Shown here: one piece after another, positions 34,098-43,592 of the stretch
Layout: every line of letters starts with the position of its first letter
How positions within the stretch are numbered: position 1 is the stretch's first letter
Assembly: GCF_004803895.1 (NCBI RefSeq)
Contig: NZ_CP021978.1
Location: forward strand, 2,852,001 to 2,916,000
Length of the DNA: 64,000 bases
Direction: 5' to 3'
DNA from: Streptomyces hawaiiensis
GTDB lineage: Bacteria; Actinomycetota; Actinomycetes; Streptomycetales; Streptomycetaceae
The notes under the pieces: model-generated
Told to the model about the DNA's origin: nothing
What the model saw: only the letters and a program-made list of their open reading frames with translations
The model's database searches: none
Translations under genes and position numbers: made by a program

Positions 34098-35300
34098 TCA
34101 CACCCCGAGCGCGCGCAACCGCTCCTCGACCCGCTCGGGCGCGTAGAGATGCTCCACGACCATCGCACCGGCCCCGACCAGCGCGGCCCGCTCACCCAGC
34201 CGCGCGGTCACCACGTCCAGGTGGGCGGTGGAGCGGGGCAGAGCCCGCTGATAGAGCAGTTCGCGTACGCCCGTCAGGAAGGGAGTTCCGGCCAGATCCC
34301 CGGCGATCATCAGGACGCCGGGGTTGAGCAGGGTCACGACGGTCGCGAGGACGTCCCCGACCCGGCGCCCGGCCTCCCGGGCGAGCCCGACCGCCTCGGG
34401 GTGCCCGGACGCCAGCAGGTCCCGTACGTCCGAGCCGGAGGCCGCCGGCACCCCGGCCTCCGCCAGCCGCCGTGCCACCGCGCCGCCGCTCGCGACGGCG
34501 GCCAGACAGCCGTACGCACCGCACCGGCACAGCGCCTCGGCGCCCTCCGGCACCCGGATGTGCCCGATGTCGCCGGCGCCGCCGTCGACGCCCCGGAACA
34601 CCGAGCCGTCCACCACGACCCCGGCGCCGATGCCGGTGGAGACCTTGACCAGCACGAAGGCGGAGCAGTCGGGGTGGCCGGCGCGCTGTTCGCCGTACGC
34701 CATGAGGTTGGCGTCGTTGTCCACCAGCACCGGCACCCCGGCGGCGCCCGCGTGCTCGGTGAGCGCCCGGGCCAGCCGGCCCCTTATGTCGTAGCCGTCC
34801 CAGCCGGGCATGATCGGCGGCTGGACGACGCGGCCCGTCTCGGTGTCGACCGGGCCGGGCACCGCGAGGCCGACCCCGCAGACCGCCTCGGCGCCGTGCC
34901 CCGTCTTCTCCAGCAACTCGGCGAACCAGCGGCCGAGTTCGCCGAGTACGGCGTCCGGCCCGTCCTCGACGACCAGGGTGCCGGACTGTTCGGTGAGGAT
35001 CTCGCCGCTCAGCGACAGCACGGCCGCCCGGGCGTGCCGGGTGTCGAGGTCGGCGGCGAGGACCACCGCGTGCTCGTCGTCGAACTCCAGGGTGATGGAG
35101 GGCCGGCCGCCGAGCGGGGAGTCGACCGGCCCCCCGGCGCCCTCGCGCAGCCAGCCCGCGCGGAAGAGCCGGTCCAGCCGCTGCCCGACGGTGGCCCGGG
35201 ACAGTCCGGTCGCCTGTTGCAGCGCACCCCGGGTCACGGCGCGGCGACTGCGCACCAGTTCGAGCAGATCGCCGGCGCTCGCCTGAACGCGTCCCGTCAT
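34098..35300 (-). CDS. ROK-family transcriptional repressor
   Basis: A 400-residue ROK protein: N-terminal winged helix (LLELVRSRRAVTRGALQQATGLSRATVGQRLDRLFRAGWL), then the sugar-kinase-like fold with the zinc motif CRCGAYGCLA near residue 260 and VDNDANLMAYGE near 195. The phosphate-binding DxGGT loop of active ROK kinases is degenerate here (AADLDTRHARAAVL) and the Glu after GCL is Ala, so it is probably a regulator that senses a sugar rather than a kinase. ATG 35300 follows AAGGGGG at good spacing. Divergent from a two-gene glycosidase operon with AACCC/GGGTT half-sites in between. Confidence 0.87.
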   Translation of the reverse strand: MTGRVQASAGDLLELVRSRRAVTRGALQQATGLSRATVGQRLDRLFRAGWLREGAGGPVDSPLGGRPSITLEFDDEHAVVLAADLDTRHARAAVLSLSGEILTEQSGTLVVEDGPDAVLGELGRWFAELLEKTGHGAEAVCGVGLAVPGPVDTETGRVVQPPIMPGWDGYDIRGRLARALTEHAGAAGVPVLVDNDANLMAYGEQRAGHPDCSAFVLVKVSTGIGAGVVVDGSVFRGVDGGAGDIGHIRVPEGAEALCRCGAYGCLAAVASGGAVARRLAEAGVPAASGSDVRDLLASGHPEAVGLAREAGRRVGDVLATVVTLLNPGVLMIAGDLAGTPFLTGVRELLYQRALPRSTAHLDVVTARLGERAALVGAGAMVVEHLYAPERVEERLRALGV

Positions 35301-35318
35301 GCGCACCCCCTTGTGTTT

Positions 35319-35374
35319 CCCAACCCTGCATTACATATTGGGTTTTGCGTGTTAAATAGACGTAACCCTACGGT
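35319..35374. promoter_or_regulatory. ROK operator region and promoter of the glycosidase operon
   Basis: An AT-rich island. CCCAA (35319-35323) and TTGGG (35338-35342) form an inverted repeat with a 14-bp spacer. AACCC/GGGTT half-sites recur at 35322, 35340 and 35364, and GTTA/TAAC arms at 35351/35363. A rightward promoter TTGCGT (35345-35350), 18-bp spacer, TACGGT (35369-35374) overlaps them, so binding would repress transcription. Assigned to ROK by position only. Confidence 0.55.
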
Positions 35375-35421
35375 AGCCCCTGCCGATCCTGGTCAGGAGT
35401 ACGTCTTTGGGAGAGCCCCGA

Positions 35422-36888
35422 GTGGATCGCAACGCCCAGCTCACCACGCGTCCCGCGAGGCGCGGTATCGCATACGATCCGGCCGCCGCGCCGCCTTCCC
35501 TGCAGGCCAGGGCCGCGCAGGTGCTGGAGGGCAACTGGACGGGCAGGTCCACCGTGCCCTCGCGCGGTCTGTATCCGCACCAGTGGTCGTGGGACTCGGC
35601 GTTCATCGCGATCGGCCTGCGGCACCTCTCGCCGTTACGGGCCCAGACGGAACTGGAGACGCTGCTGGCGGCCCAGTGGGCGGACGGGCGGGTCCCGCAC
35701 ATCGTCTTCAACCCCTCCGTCCCCCTCGACGCCTACTTCCCGAGCCCCGACTTCTGGCGCTCGTCGGCCGCCGGGCGCACCGCCGGCGCCCCGCGCACCG
35801 TACAGACCTCCGGGATCGTGCAGCCACCGGTGCACGCCCTGGCCGCGTGGCTGGTGCACCTCGCCGACCCCGGCCTGTCCAGGGCGCGCGGCTTCCTCAC
35901 CCGGGCGTACCCCCGGCTGGCCGCCTGGCACGGCTACCTCCTGCAACGGCGCGACCTCGGCGGGGGCGGACTGGTCTCCGTCGTGCACCCCTGGGAACAG
36001 GGGATGGACAACAGCCCCTGCTGGGACCGTCCGCTGTCCCGGGTCACCCCGGCCCCGGCCCGCTCCTTCCGCCGCGCCGACCTCGACCACGGCGCCCCCG
36101 ACGACCGTCCGACGGATCTGGACTACGGGCGGTACGTGCGGCTGGCGGCCGACTACCGGGACCGCGGGTATGCCGACGGTGGAATCGGAGGGGCGGCCCG
36201 CAGGACCGCGGTTGAGGGCGGTGGGGGGAGACGGGCGGGCGACTTCGCCGTGGAGGACCCGGCGTTCAACGCGCTGCTCGTCGCCTCCGAGTACGCCCTG
36301 GCCCGGATCGCCCACGAGTTGGGCGCGCGGGACTCGGCACGGGAGGTCCGCGCGGAGCGCCTGACGGCGGCCCTGGTGGAGCGGCTGTGGGAACCGGCGG
36401 CGGGGATGTTCCTGTGCCGGGACGTGCGCGCCGGGGAGCTGATCCCCGAGCGCGGTGTCTCCGGCCTCGTCCCCCTGCTGCTGCCCGCCCTGCCCGGCGA
36501 CCTCGCGGCCACCCTGGTCCGCACGATGTGCGGCCCGCACTTCGGCCTCGGCGGCACGACCCGCCTGGTCCCGAGCTACGACCTGCTCGGCGAGGCCTTC
36601 GATCCGCACCGCTACTGGCGCGGCCCGGCCTGGTTCAACACCAACTGGCTGCTGGAGCGCGGGCTGCGGCTGCACGGCGAGCGCGGCCGGGCCGACGCCC
36701 TGCGCAAGGGCATGCTGCACACCGCCGGCGCCTCCGGCTTCGCGGAGTACGTCGACCCGTACACGGCACAGGCCTGCGGCGTCACCGGCTTCGGCTGGAC
36801 CGCCGCGCTCACGCTCGACCTGCTGCACGACCGGCCCGCACGGGGCGGGAGCGGCCTCACGGCGATCAAGGGAGGGGACCGGGGATGA
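35422..36888 (+). CDS. GH63-like glycosidase (mannosyl/glucosylglycerate hydrolase-type)
   Basis: A 488-residue (alpha/alpha)6-barrel hydrolase. Recognisable blocks are SRGLYPHQWSWDSAFIAIGLRHL near residue 50, LAAQWADGRVPHIVFNPSVPLDAYFPSPDFW near 85, TSGIVQPPVHALAAW, HPWEQGMDNSPCWDRPL near 195 and YDLLGEAFDPHRYWRGPAWFNTNWLL near 400. These match GH63-type glycosidases, whose bacterial members hydrolyse mannosylglycerate or glucosylglycerate; the acidic residues in SWDSAF and MDNSPCWD are candidates for the active site. A Gly/Arg-rich insert (ADGGIGGAARRTAVEGGGG) interrupts the domain near 252-271. GTG 35422 is preceded by GGGAG; a TTG at 35407 is the alternative. ATGA overlap with the next gene. 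Confidence 0.75.
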   Translation: MDRNAQLTTRPARRGIAYDPAAAPPSLQARAAQVLEGNWTGRSTVPSRGLYPHQWSWDSAFIAIGLRHLSPLRAQTELETLLAAQWADGRVPHIVFNPSVPLDAYFPSPDFWRSSAAGRTAGAPRTVQTSGIVQPPVHALAAWLVHLADPGLSRARGFLTRAYPRLAAWHGYLLQRRDLGGGGLVSVVHPWEQGMDNSPCWDRPLSRVTPAPARSFRRADLDHGAPDDRPTDLDYGRYVRLAADYRDRGYADGGIGGAARRTAVEGGGGRRAGDFAVEDPAFNALLVASEYALARIAHELGARDSAREVRAERLTAALVERLWEPAAGMFLCRDVRAGELIPERGVSGLVPLLLPALPGDLAATLVRTMCGPHFGLGGTTRLVPSYDLLGEAFDPHRYWRGPAWFNTNWLLERGLRLHGERGRADALRKGMLHTAGASGFAEYVDPYTAQACGVTGFGWTAALTLDLLHDRPARGGSGLTAIKGGDRG

Positions 36889-38822
36889 CGGACCGGCATC
36901 ATCTGCTCGTGCACGGCCGGACGTTCGCCGCCGTCGGCGACCGCGGCGACATCAGCGGCTACCGGGGCGGCAGCGCCCCGGACGGCATGTTCGTACGGGA
37001 CGCCCGGCATCTGAGCCGGTGGCAGCTCACCGTCGACGGGGCGGTGCCCGACACGCTGACTCCGGTGGCGGACGGGGACACCGCGCGCTGTGTGCTCGTC
37101 CCGCGCGGTGGCCGCGACGAGCCGCCCGCGTACACGCTCTTCCGGGAACAGGCCGTCGGGGACTCCTCGTTCGTGGAGTCGCTGCGCGTCACCAGCAACC
37201 GCCCGGTGCCGACGACGGTCCGTCTCGCGGTCACCGCCGACGCCGACTTCACCGACCAGTTCGAGCTGCGCTCCGACCACCGCACCTACACGAAGGCCGG
37301 CGCCGTCCGCTCCCGCCGAGTGCTCGGCCACGGAGTGGAATTCGCCTACCGGCGCGGCGAATGGCGTTCCGTCACGACCGTGACGGCCGATCCCCGGCCG
37401 GACGCCGTGGAGGAGACCGGCACCGGCGCCCGCCGCCTGGCCTGGAGCCTGGACCTCGCACCGCACGGCACCGCCGAGCTGACCCTGCGGGTCATGGCCC
37501 GCCCGCACGGCGACCGGCGCGCCCTGCGCGTTCCCCGCTCCCCCGCCGCCGTCCAGGAGCGACTCCGCGACCGCGAGGGCGATTTCGTCCAGGGCGTGGC
37601 CTTCCCGAGCGGCTGGCCCGAGCTGGCCGCGGCCTGCACCCGGGGTCTCGCCGACCTCGCGGCCCTCCAGGTCCCGGCGACCGGCCCGGACGGCGAGGAG
37701 CTGCGCGTCCCGGCCGCCGGCGCCCCCTGGTTCCTGACGCTGCTGGGCCGGGACGCCCTGCTGACCTCGTTGTTCGCCCTGCCCTACCGGCCGCGGCTGG
37801 CCGCCGCCACGCTGCCCGCGCTCGCCGCGACCCAGGCCACCCAGGCCGGCGCCGACGGGATCGCGCAGCCCGGCAAGATCGTGCACGAGGTGCGGCACGG
37901 CGAGCTGGCGCACTTCGGCCAGGTCCCCTACGGCCGCTACTACGGCTCGGTCGACGCCACCCCGCTGTTCCTCGTCCTGCTCGGCGCGTACACCGAGCAC
38001 ACCGGCGACACCGCCCTGGCCCACCGCCTGGAACCCCACGCCCGGGCCGCGATCACCTGGATGCTCGACCACGGCGGCCTGACCTCGCGCGGCTACCTCG
38101 TCTACCGCGCCGACCAGGGCGGTCTCGCCAACCAGAACTGGAAGGACTCCCCCGGCGCCATCTGCTCCGCCGAAGGCACCCGCCCGCACGGCCCGGTGAC
38201 GGCCGCGGGCGCCCAGGGCTACGCCTACGACGCCCTGCGCCGCACGGCGGGCCTGGCCCGCACGGTGTGGCAGGACGCGACGTACGCGCATCTGCTGGAG
38301 CAGGCGGCCGGAGACCTGCGCGACCGTTTCCAGCGGGACTTCTGGATGCCGGAGCACTCCTTCCCGGCCCTCGCGCTCGACGGCCGGGGCAAGCAGGTCG
38401 ACGCGCTGGCCTCGGACGCCGGGCACCTGCTGTGGTCGGGGCTGCTGGACAAGGAGTACGGCGAACTCGTCGGACGGCGGCTCCTCGAACCGGACTTCTT
38501 CTCCGGCTGGGGCGTGCGCACCCTCGCCGCCGGGCAGCCGGCGTACCACCCGCTCTCCTACCACCGCGGCTCGGTCTGGCCGCACGACAACGCGCTGATC
38601 GCCCTGGGCCTGGCCCGCTACGGGCTGCACGACGAGGCCCGCGCGATCGCCCACGGCCTGGTCGACGCGGCGGGCACGACCGGCCACCGGCTGCCGGAGG
38701 TCCTCGCGGGCTACGGCCGCGACACTCACCCGGAGCCGGTGCCGTACCCGCACGCGTGCGTGCGTGAATCCCGTTCGGCGTCGGCCCCGCTGGCGCTGCT
38801 CACGGCGGTCGGCGTGGTCTGA
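36885..38822 (+). CDS. amylo-alpha-1,6-glucosidase / glycogen-debranching-type protein
   Basis: A 645-residue protein with an N-terminal GDE_N_bis domain (ISGYRGGSAPDGMFVRDARHLSRWQLTVDG) and a C-terminal (alpha/alpha)6 barrel (GAPWFLTLLGRDALLTSLFALPYRPRLAAATLPALAATQ; GQVPYGRYYGSVDATPLFLVLLGAY; DSPGAICSAEG; SYHRGSVWPHDNALIALGLARYG). These are typical of the amylo-1,6-glucosidase-like family, but many members do not debranch glycogen. Translationally coupled to the GH63-like gene and probably controlled with it by the divergent ROK protein, suggesting joint breakdown of a small glucoside or compatible solute. Cytoplasmic; no signal peptide. Confidence 0.8.
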   Translation: MTDRHHLLVHGRTFAAVGDRGDISGYRGGSAPDGMFVRDARHLSRWQLTVDGAVPDTLTPVADGDTARCVLVPRGGRDEPPAYTLFREQAVGDSSFVESLRVTSNRPVPTTVRLAVTADADFTDQFELRSDHRTYTKAGAVRSRRVLGHGVEFAYRRGEWRSVTTVTADPRPDAVEETGTGARRLAWSLDLAPHGTAELTLRVMARPHGDRRALRVPRSPAAVQERLRDREGDFVQGVAFPSGWPELAAACTRGLADLAALQVPATGPDGEELRVPAAGAPWFLTLLGRDALLTSLFALPYRPRLAAATLPALAATQATQAGADGIAQPGKIVHEVRHGELAHFGQVPYGRYYGSVDATPLFLVLLGAYTEHTGDTALAHRLEPHARAAITWMLDHGGLTSRGYLVYRADQGGLANQNWKDSPGAICSAEGTRPHGPVTAAGAQGYAYDALRRTAGLARTVWQDATYAHLLEQAAGDLRDRFQRDFWMPEHSFPALALDGRGKQVDALASDAGHLLWSGLLDKEYGELVGRRLLEPDFFSGWGVRTLAAGQPAYHPLSYHRGSVWPHDNALIALGLARYGLHDEARAIAHGLVDAAGTTGHRLPEVLAGYGRDTHPEPVPYPHACVRESRSASAPLALLTAVGVV

Positions 38823-38975
38823 GGGCCGGTTGGCCCGCCGTTTGCCGGGTGTTTGCCGAGCGCCGGCCCGGCGGGCTGAACACACCTGAGGACCGTCCCG
38901 TACGGAACGGTGGCGGACCCGCACCCCCACGCGGGTCCGCCACCTCACCGGGCTTTGAACGGGAAGGACCTCCGG

Positions 38976-40775
38976 GTGCCTGTCTTCACACGCTTCCACC
39001 AGTCGTCGCGGCCGGGCGACGGGAGGTCCGGGGCCGAGCCCCAGCCGGAGCGTGCCCAGAAGGCGGACGTCCCGGAGGAGGCGGAGACCGCCGGAGCCGG
39101 GACCCGACTCAGCCGCCTCCGCACCTGGCGCACCCGCCTCCCCCGCGCCGCCCGCGCCCTCCACCTGACCACCACCGCCCTCGCCGCCGTCCTGGTCCTC
39201 GGGGCCCTGCTGCTGCCCAACACCCTCCCGGCGCTGAAAGCGGTCAGCTTCGCGCGGATCCCGGCCGAGGCGGTCATCGGGGCCGTCGTCGTCCTGGCGC
39301 TGCCGCCCCGGCCCCGGCTGGCGGCGGCGGTCCTGTACGGGCTCGGCCTCACCGCCCTGACCACGGTGAACCTGCTCGACATGGGGTTCAACGAGTACCT
39401 GGGCCGGGGCTTCAACGCCGCGCTCGACTGGGATCTGCTGCCCGACGCGCAGGCGTACGTCGAGGACACGCTGGGCGGGGGCGTCGCGACCGCCGCCGCC
39501 GTCGGCGCGGTGCTGTTCGTCCTGCTCGTGGCGGCCGTCATGGTCGCGGCGGCGGTCCGGCTCGCGAGCGTGCTGGCCCGCCACCGGGTGCGGGCGACCA
39601 AGGGCGCCCTGATCGCCGGCACCGCCTGGGTGACCTGCTCCGCACTGGGCCTGACGCTGTTCGGCGGCCCGGTCGCCTCCGAGCGCGGCGCCGGGGCCCT
39701 CAGGGTGCACGCGCAGCGGACGGTGGAGTCGCTGCGGGACGAGGCGGCGTTCGTGAAGCAGTCGAAGGCGGACACCTTCGGCAACACCCCGCCCGGCCAA
39801 CTGCTCCCGGATCTGCGCGGCAAGGACGTGATCTTCACGTTCATCGAGAGCTACGGCCGCAGCGCGATCGAGGACCCGGTCATGGCCCCCGGCGTCGACC
39901 GCACCCTCGACACCGGCACCAGGGCCCTGGAGAAGGCCGGCTTCGCCGCCCGCAGCGGCTGGCTGACCTCGGCGACCTACGGCGGCAGCAGCTGGCTCGG
40001 CCACTCCACGACCATGTCCGGCCTGTGGATCGACAACCAGCGCCGGTACCGCACGGTCAGCGCCGGCGACCACCTCACCCTCACCAAGGCGTTCCAGAAG
40101 ACCGGCGCGTGGGACACGGTCGGCGTCATGCCGGGCGTGCAGAAGGGCTGGCCGGAGGAGAAGTGGTACGGCCTCGACAAGCTCTACGACGCCTTCGACC
40201 TGGGCTACCGGGGCCCGAAGTTCAGCTGGTCGACGATGCCCGACCAGTACGCGCTGGAGGCGTTCCAGCGGCAGGTGCACGGAAAGAAGCGCGACAAGCC
40301 GCTGATGTCGTTCGTCATCCTGACCTCCAGCCACCAGCCCTGGGCGCCCATCCCGAAGATGGTCGGCTGGGACGAACTCGGCGACGGCTCGGTCTTCGAC
40401 GCGATCCAGAAGGCCGGCAACCAGGCCTCGGACGTCATCACCGACACCGCCAAGTCCCGCCAGGAGTACGGCAAGTCCATCCAGTACTCGCTCACCAGCC
40501 TCACCCAGTGGCTTCAGCGCTACGGCACCGACGACACCGTCCTGGTCTTCCTCGGTGACCACCAGCCCATCGCCCGGGTCAGCGGGACCGGCGCGAGCCG
40601 GGACGTGCCGGTGTCGATCGTGGCGAAGGACCCGAAGGTCCTGGACAAGGTCGCCGACTGGAACTGGACGGAGGGTCTCAAGCCCGGCCGCGAGGCGCCC
40701 GTGTGGAAGATGAGCGCCTTCCGCGACCGCTTCCTGAAGGCGTTCGGCTCGACACCGCACCCCTCCACGGGCTGA
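38976..40775 (+). CDS. LTA-synthase-like membrane sulfatase / phosphoglycerol transferase-type protein
   Basis: A 599-residue protein with a charged cytoplasmic N-terminus, four to five membrane segments between about residues 62 and 240 (LTTTALAAVLVLGALLLPN; AVIGAVVVLALP; AAAVGAVLFVLLVAAVMVAAAV), and an extracellular alkaline-phosphatase-superfamily domain (DVIFTFIESYGRSAIEDPVMAPG; TSATYGGSSWLGHSTTMSGLW; VLVFLGDHQPIARVSG). Asp/Thr/His metal ligands of the fold are suggested by FIESYG and LGDHQP. It may transfer or hydrolyse phospho-groups on envelope polymers. GTG 38976 after GGAAGGA is preferred; the longer in-frame reading from 38910 lacks a good RBS. Adjacent stop-to-stop with dusB. Confidence 0.78.
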   Translation: MPVFTRFHQSSRPGDGRSGAEPQPERAQKADVPEEAETAGAGTRLSRLRTWRTRLPRAARALHLTTTALAAVLVLGALLLPNTLPALKAVSFARIPAEAVIGAVVVLALPPRPRLAAAVLYGLGLTALTTVNLLDMGFNEYLGRGFNAALDWDLLPDAQAYVEDTLGGGVATAAAVGAVLFVLLVAAVMVAAAVRLASVLARHRVRATKGALIAGTAWVTCSALGLTLFGGPVASERGAGALRVHAQRTVESLRDEAAFVKQSKADTFGNTPPGQLLPDLRGKDVIFTFIESYGRSAIEDPVMAPGVDRTLDTGTRALEKAGFAARSGWLTSATYGGSSWLGHSTTMSGLWIDNQRRYRTVSAGDHLTLTKAFQKTGAWDTVGVMPGVQKGWPEEKWYGLDKLYDAFDLGYRGPKFSWSTMPDQYALEAFQRQVHGKKRDKPLMSFVILTSSHQPWAPIPKMVGWDELGDGSVFDAIQKAGNQASDVITDTAKSRQEYGKSIQYSLTSLTQWLQRYGTDDTVLVFLGDHQPIARVSGTGASRDVPVSIVAKDPKVLDKVADWNWTEGLKPGREAPVWKMSAFRDRFLKAFGSTPHPSTG

Positions 40776-41909
40776 TCAGCCGCCGGAGGTGTCGAGCTCG
40801 GCGTCCTCGCCGACCCCGGCGCAGTCGTAGGGGTCCTTGAGCCAGCCGTCCGGCAGCACCACCCGGTTGTTGCCGGACGTACGGCCCCGGGGCCCGTCGG
40901 CGCCGGCGGGCCAGGGCTGGTCGAGGTCCAGCTCGTCCAGGCCGGAGCGCAGTTCCTCCAGCGAGGAGGTGATGGCCAGGCGCTTGCGCATCTCGGAGCC
41001 GACCGCGAAGCCCTTGAGGTACCAGGCGACGTGCTTGCGGAAGTCGATCACGCCCCGGGCCTCGTCCCCGATCCACTCCCCGAGCAGGGTGGCGTGCCGG
41101 ACCATGACGTCGGCGACTTCCCGGAGGGCGGGCCGGGCGATGTCCTGGGGGCGCCCCTCGAAGGCCGCCACGAGGTCGGAGAACAGCCAGGGCCGCCCCA
41201 GGCACCCGCGCCCGACCACCACCCCGTCGCAGCCGGTCTCGCGCACCATCCGCAGGGCGTCCTCGGCCGACCAGATGTCGCCGTTGCCGAGCACCGGGAT
41301 CTCCGGCACGTGCTCCTTCAGCCGGGCGATGGCCTCCCAGTCGGCGGTGCCGCCGTAGTGCTGGGCGGCGGTGCGGCCGTGCAGGGCGATGGAGGTGACG
41401 CCCTCCTCGACGGCGATCCGGCCGGCGTCGAGGTAGGTGATGTGGTCGTCGTCGATGCCCTTGCGCATCTTCATCGTCACGGGCAGCTCGCCGGCGCCGC
41501 TGACGGCCTCGCGCAGGATGGCCCGCAGCAGGTTCCGCTTGTACGGCAGCGCGGAGCCGCCGCCCTTGCGCGTGACCTTCGGCACCGGGCAGCCGAAGTT
41601 CAGGTCGATGTGGTCGGCGAGGTCCTCCTCCGCGATCATGCGGACGGCCTTGCCGACGGTCGCGGGGTCCACGCCGTACAGCTGGATGGAGCGGGGCCGC
41701 TCACTCGCGTCGAAGTGAATGAGCTGCATGGTCTTCTCGTTGCGTTCGACCAGCGCCCTGGTGGTGATCATCTCGCTGACGAACAGGCCCTTGCCACCGC
41801 TGAACTCCCTGCAGAGCGTGCGGAAGGGCGCGTTGGTGATCCCGGCCATGGGGGCCAGGACGACGGGTGGCTGGACGGTGTGCGGACCGATCTGGAGGGG
41901 CGCGGACAT
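40776..41909 (-). CDS. dusB: tRNA-dihydrouridine synthase
   Basis: A 377-residue flavin-dependent enzyme reducing uridine to dihydrouridine in tRNA with NADPH. TIM-barrel signatures: VVLAPMAGITNAPFRTLCREFSGGKGLFVSEM, FGCPVPKVTRKGGGSALPYKRNLL with the catalytic Cys, LPVTMKMRKGIDDDHITYL, TSIALHGRTAAQHYGG and GNGDIWSAEDALRMVRETGCDGVVVGRGCLGRPWLF. ATG 41909 begins at the conserved barrel (MSAPLQIGPH); longer readings run into the promoter region. The DusB subgroup is by actinobacterial convention. Confidence 0.92.
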   Translation of the reverse strand: MSAPLQIGPHTVQPPVVLAPMAGITNAPFRTLCREFSGGKGLFVSEMITTRALVERNEKTMQLIHFDASERPRSIQLYGVDPATVGKAVRMIAEEDLADHIDLNFGCPVPKVTRKGGGSALPYKRNLLRAILREAVSGAGELPVTMKMRKGIDDDHITYLDAGRIAVEEGVTSIALHGRTAAQHYGGTADWEAIARLKEHVPEIPVLGNGDIWSAEDALRMVRETGCDGVVVGRGCLGRPWLFSDLVAAFEGRPQDIARPALREVADVMVRHATLLGEWIGDEARGVIDFRKHVAWYLKGFAVGSEMRKRLAITSSLEELRSGLDELDLDQPWPAGADGPRGRTSGNNRVVLPDGWLKDPYDCAGVGEDAELDTSGG

Positions 41910-41978
41910 GCCTCCATTGTGCCGTGCAATGAGATGGCAAAATTCATTAGTTAGCCACACTATCGAAGTCGGCGTACG

Positions 41979-43433
41979 ATGAAGCCCATGCCCGAGCCCA
42001 GTCCCCGCCGCCGGATGCTGGTGCTCGCGATCTGCTGCATGAGCCTGCTGATCGTGAGCCTGGACAACACGGTCCTGAACGTGGCCCTGCCGTCCATGCA
42101 GCAGGACTTGCACGCCAGTACGTCGGGTCTGCAGTGGACGATCGACGCGTACACGCTGGTCCTGGCCTCGCTGCTGATGCTCGCGGGTTCCACGGCCGAC
42201 CGGATCGGCCGCAAACGGGTCTTCATGGCGGGCCTGGTCGTCTTCACGATCGGCTCGGTGCTGTGCTCCCTCGCACCGAACCTTCAGGCGCTGGTCGCGT
42301 TCCGGATGGTGCAGGCGGTGGGCGGCTCGATGCTGAACCCGGTCGCCATGTCGATCATCACCAACACCTTCACCGACCCCCGCGAGCGGGCCCGGGCGAT
42401 CGGCGTCTGGGGCGCGGTCGTCGGCATCTCCATGGCCGCCGGCCCTCTTGTCGGAGGCCTGCTGGTCGACTCCGTCGGCTGGCGCTCCATCTTCTGGATC
42501 AACCTGCCGGTGGGCCTGGCGGCACTGCTGCTCACCCTGCGCTTCGTGCCCGAGTCCCGCGCGCCGCGCGCCCGCCGCCCCGACCCGGTGGGGCAGGTGC
42601 TGGTGATCGCGCTGTTCGGCTCGCTCACGTACGCGATCATCGAGGCGCCGAGCACGCCGTTCACGTCCATCGCCCCGCTGGTCGTCGTGGCCGTGGCGGC
42701 CCTCGCCGGCCTGCTCCGCTACGAGCCGCGCCGCACGGAGCCCCTGATCGACCTGCGCTTCTTCCGCTCGGCGCCGTTCAGCGGGGCGACGGTCATCGCG
42801 ATCAGCGCGTTCGCCGCGCTCGGCGGCTTCCTGTTCCTGTCCACGCTGTACCTGCAGAACGTACGCGGCCTGACCGCCCTGGAGGCGGGCCTGTGGATGC
42901 TGCCGATGGCGGTCCCGACGTTCCTGTGCGCGCCGCTGTCGGGCCGTCTGGTGGGCACGCGCGGCCCGCGCCCGCCCCTGCTGATCGCGGGCTTCGCGAT
43001 GACGGCGAGCGGTGTCCTCTTCGCCGCGTTCGAGGCGGAGACCTCGAACGTCACGCTCTTCGCCGGCTACGTCCTCTTCGGCATCGGCTTCGGTTTCGTC
43101 AACGCGCCCATCACCAACACGGCGGTCTCCGGCATGCCGCGCGCCCAGGCGGGCGTGGCCGCCGCGGTCGCCTCCACGAGCCGGCAGCTCGGACAGACGC
43201 TGGGAGTGGCCGTGGTGGGCGCGGTCCTCGCCTCGGGCGTCGGCTCGTCCTCGTACCGGGAGACGTTCGTGTCCGCGGCACGGCCCGGGTGGTGGATTCT
43301 GGCGGTGTGCGGGTTCGCGGTGCTGGCGCTCGGGGCGGTGACGAACGGACGGTGGGCTCGCGGGACCGCCGAGCGGGCGGCGGAGCGGCTGGAGTCGGCG
43401 GAGGTGCGGCAGACCGTCGGGACGGGCGGCTGA
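41979..43433 (+). CDS. MFS transporter, DHA2 (14-TM) drug exporter type
   Basis: A 484-residue major facilitator with about 14 helices. Motifs of the DHA2 family are seen: SLDNTVLNVALPSMQQDLHAS in TM1, ADRIGRKRVFMAGL (motif A), and GIWGAVVGI-like segment GVWGAVVGISMAAGPLVGGLLVDSVGWRSIFWINLPVG (motif C). It should use proton motive force to export a small molecule. The 69-bp gap to the divergent dusB is AT-rich. ATG 41979 or 41988 are both possible starts. No regulator gene adjoins it. Confidence 0.88.
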   Translation: MKPMPEPSPRRRMLVLAICCMSLLIVSLDNTVLNVALPSMQQDLHASTSGLQWTIDAYTLVLASLLMLAGSTADRIGRKRVFMAGLVVFTIGSVLCSLAPNLQALVAFRMVQAVGGSMLNPVAMSIITNTFTDPRERARAIGVWGAVVGISMAAGPLVGGLLVDSVGWRSIFWINLPVGLAALLLTLRFVPESRAPRARRPDPVGQVLVIALFGSLTYAIIEAPSTPFTSIAPLVVVAVAALAGLLRYEPRRTEPLIDLRFFRSAPFSGATVIAISAFAALGGFLFLSTLYLQNVRGLTALEAGLWMLPMAVPTFLCAPLSGRLVGTRGPRPPLLIAGFAMTASGVLFAAFEAETSNVTLFAGYVLFGIGFGFVNAPITNTAVSGMPRAQAGVAAAVASTSRQLGQTLGVAVVGAVLASGVGSSSYRETFVSAARPGWWILAVCGFAVLALGAVTNGRWARGTAERAAERLESAEVRQTVGTGG

Positions 43434-43592
43434 GCCGTCACGCGGGGGCGTCTTTGTCCGGGGCTGCCTTCACGCTGTTCCTGATACGGCCTGATAACCG
43501 CCTTCCGGGGAAACCCTGTTGATGTTGGTCCTGCTGCACACTCCTTGCTGCGAGCGGACCGGACCGCCGGACACCTCGACGCGGGAGGCGAT

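Noticed and set aside
36612-40760. A 1382-codon minus-strand open frame
   Set aside because: It lies opposite two well-supported glycosidase/sulfatase genes and encodes low-complexity sequence. Long antisense frames are normal at this G+C.
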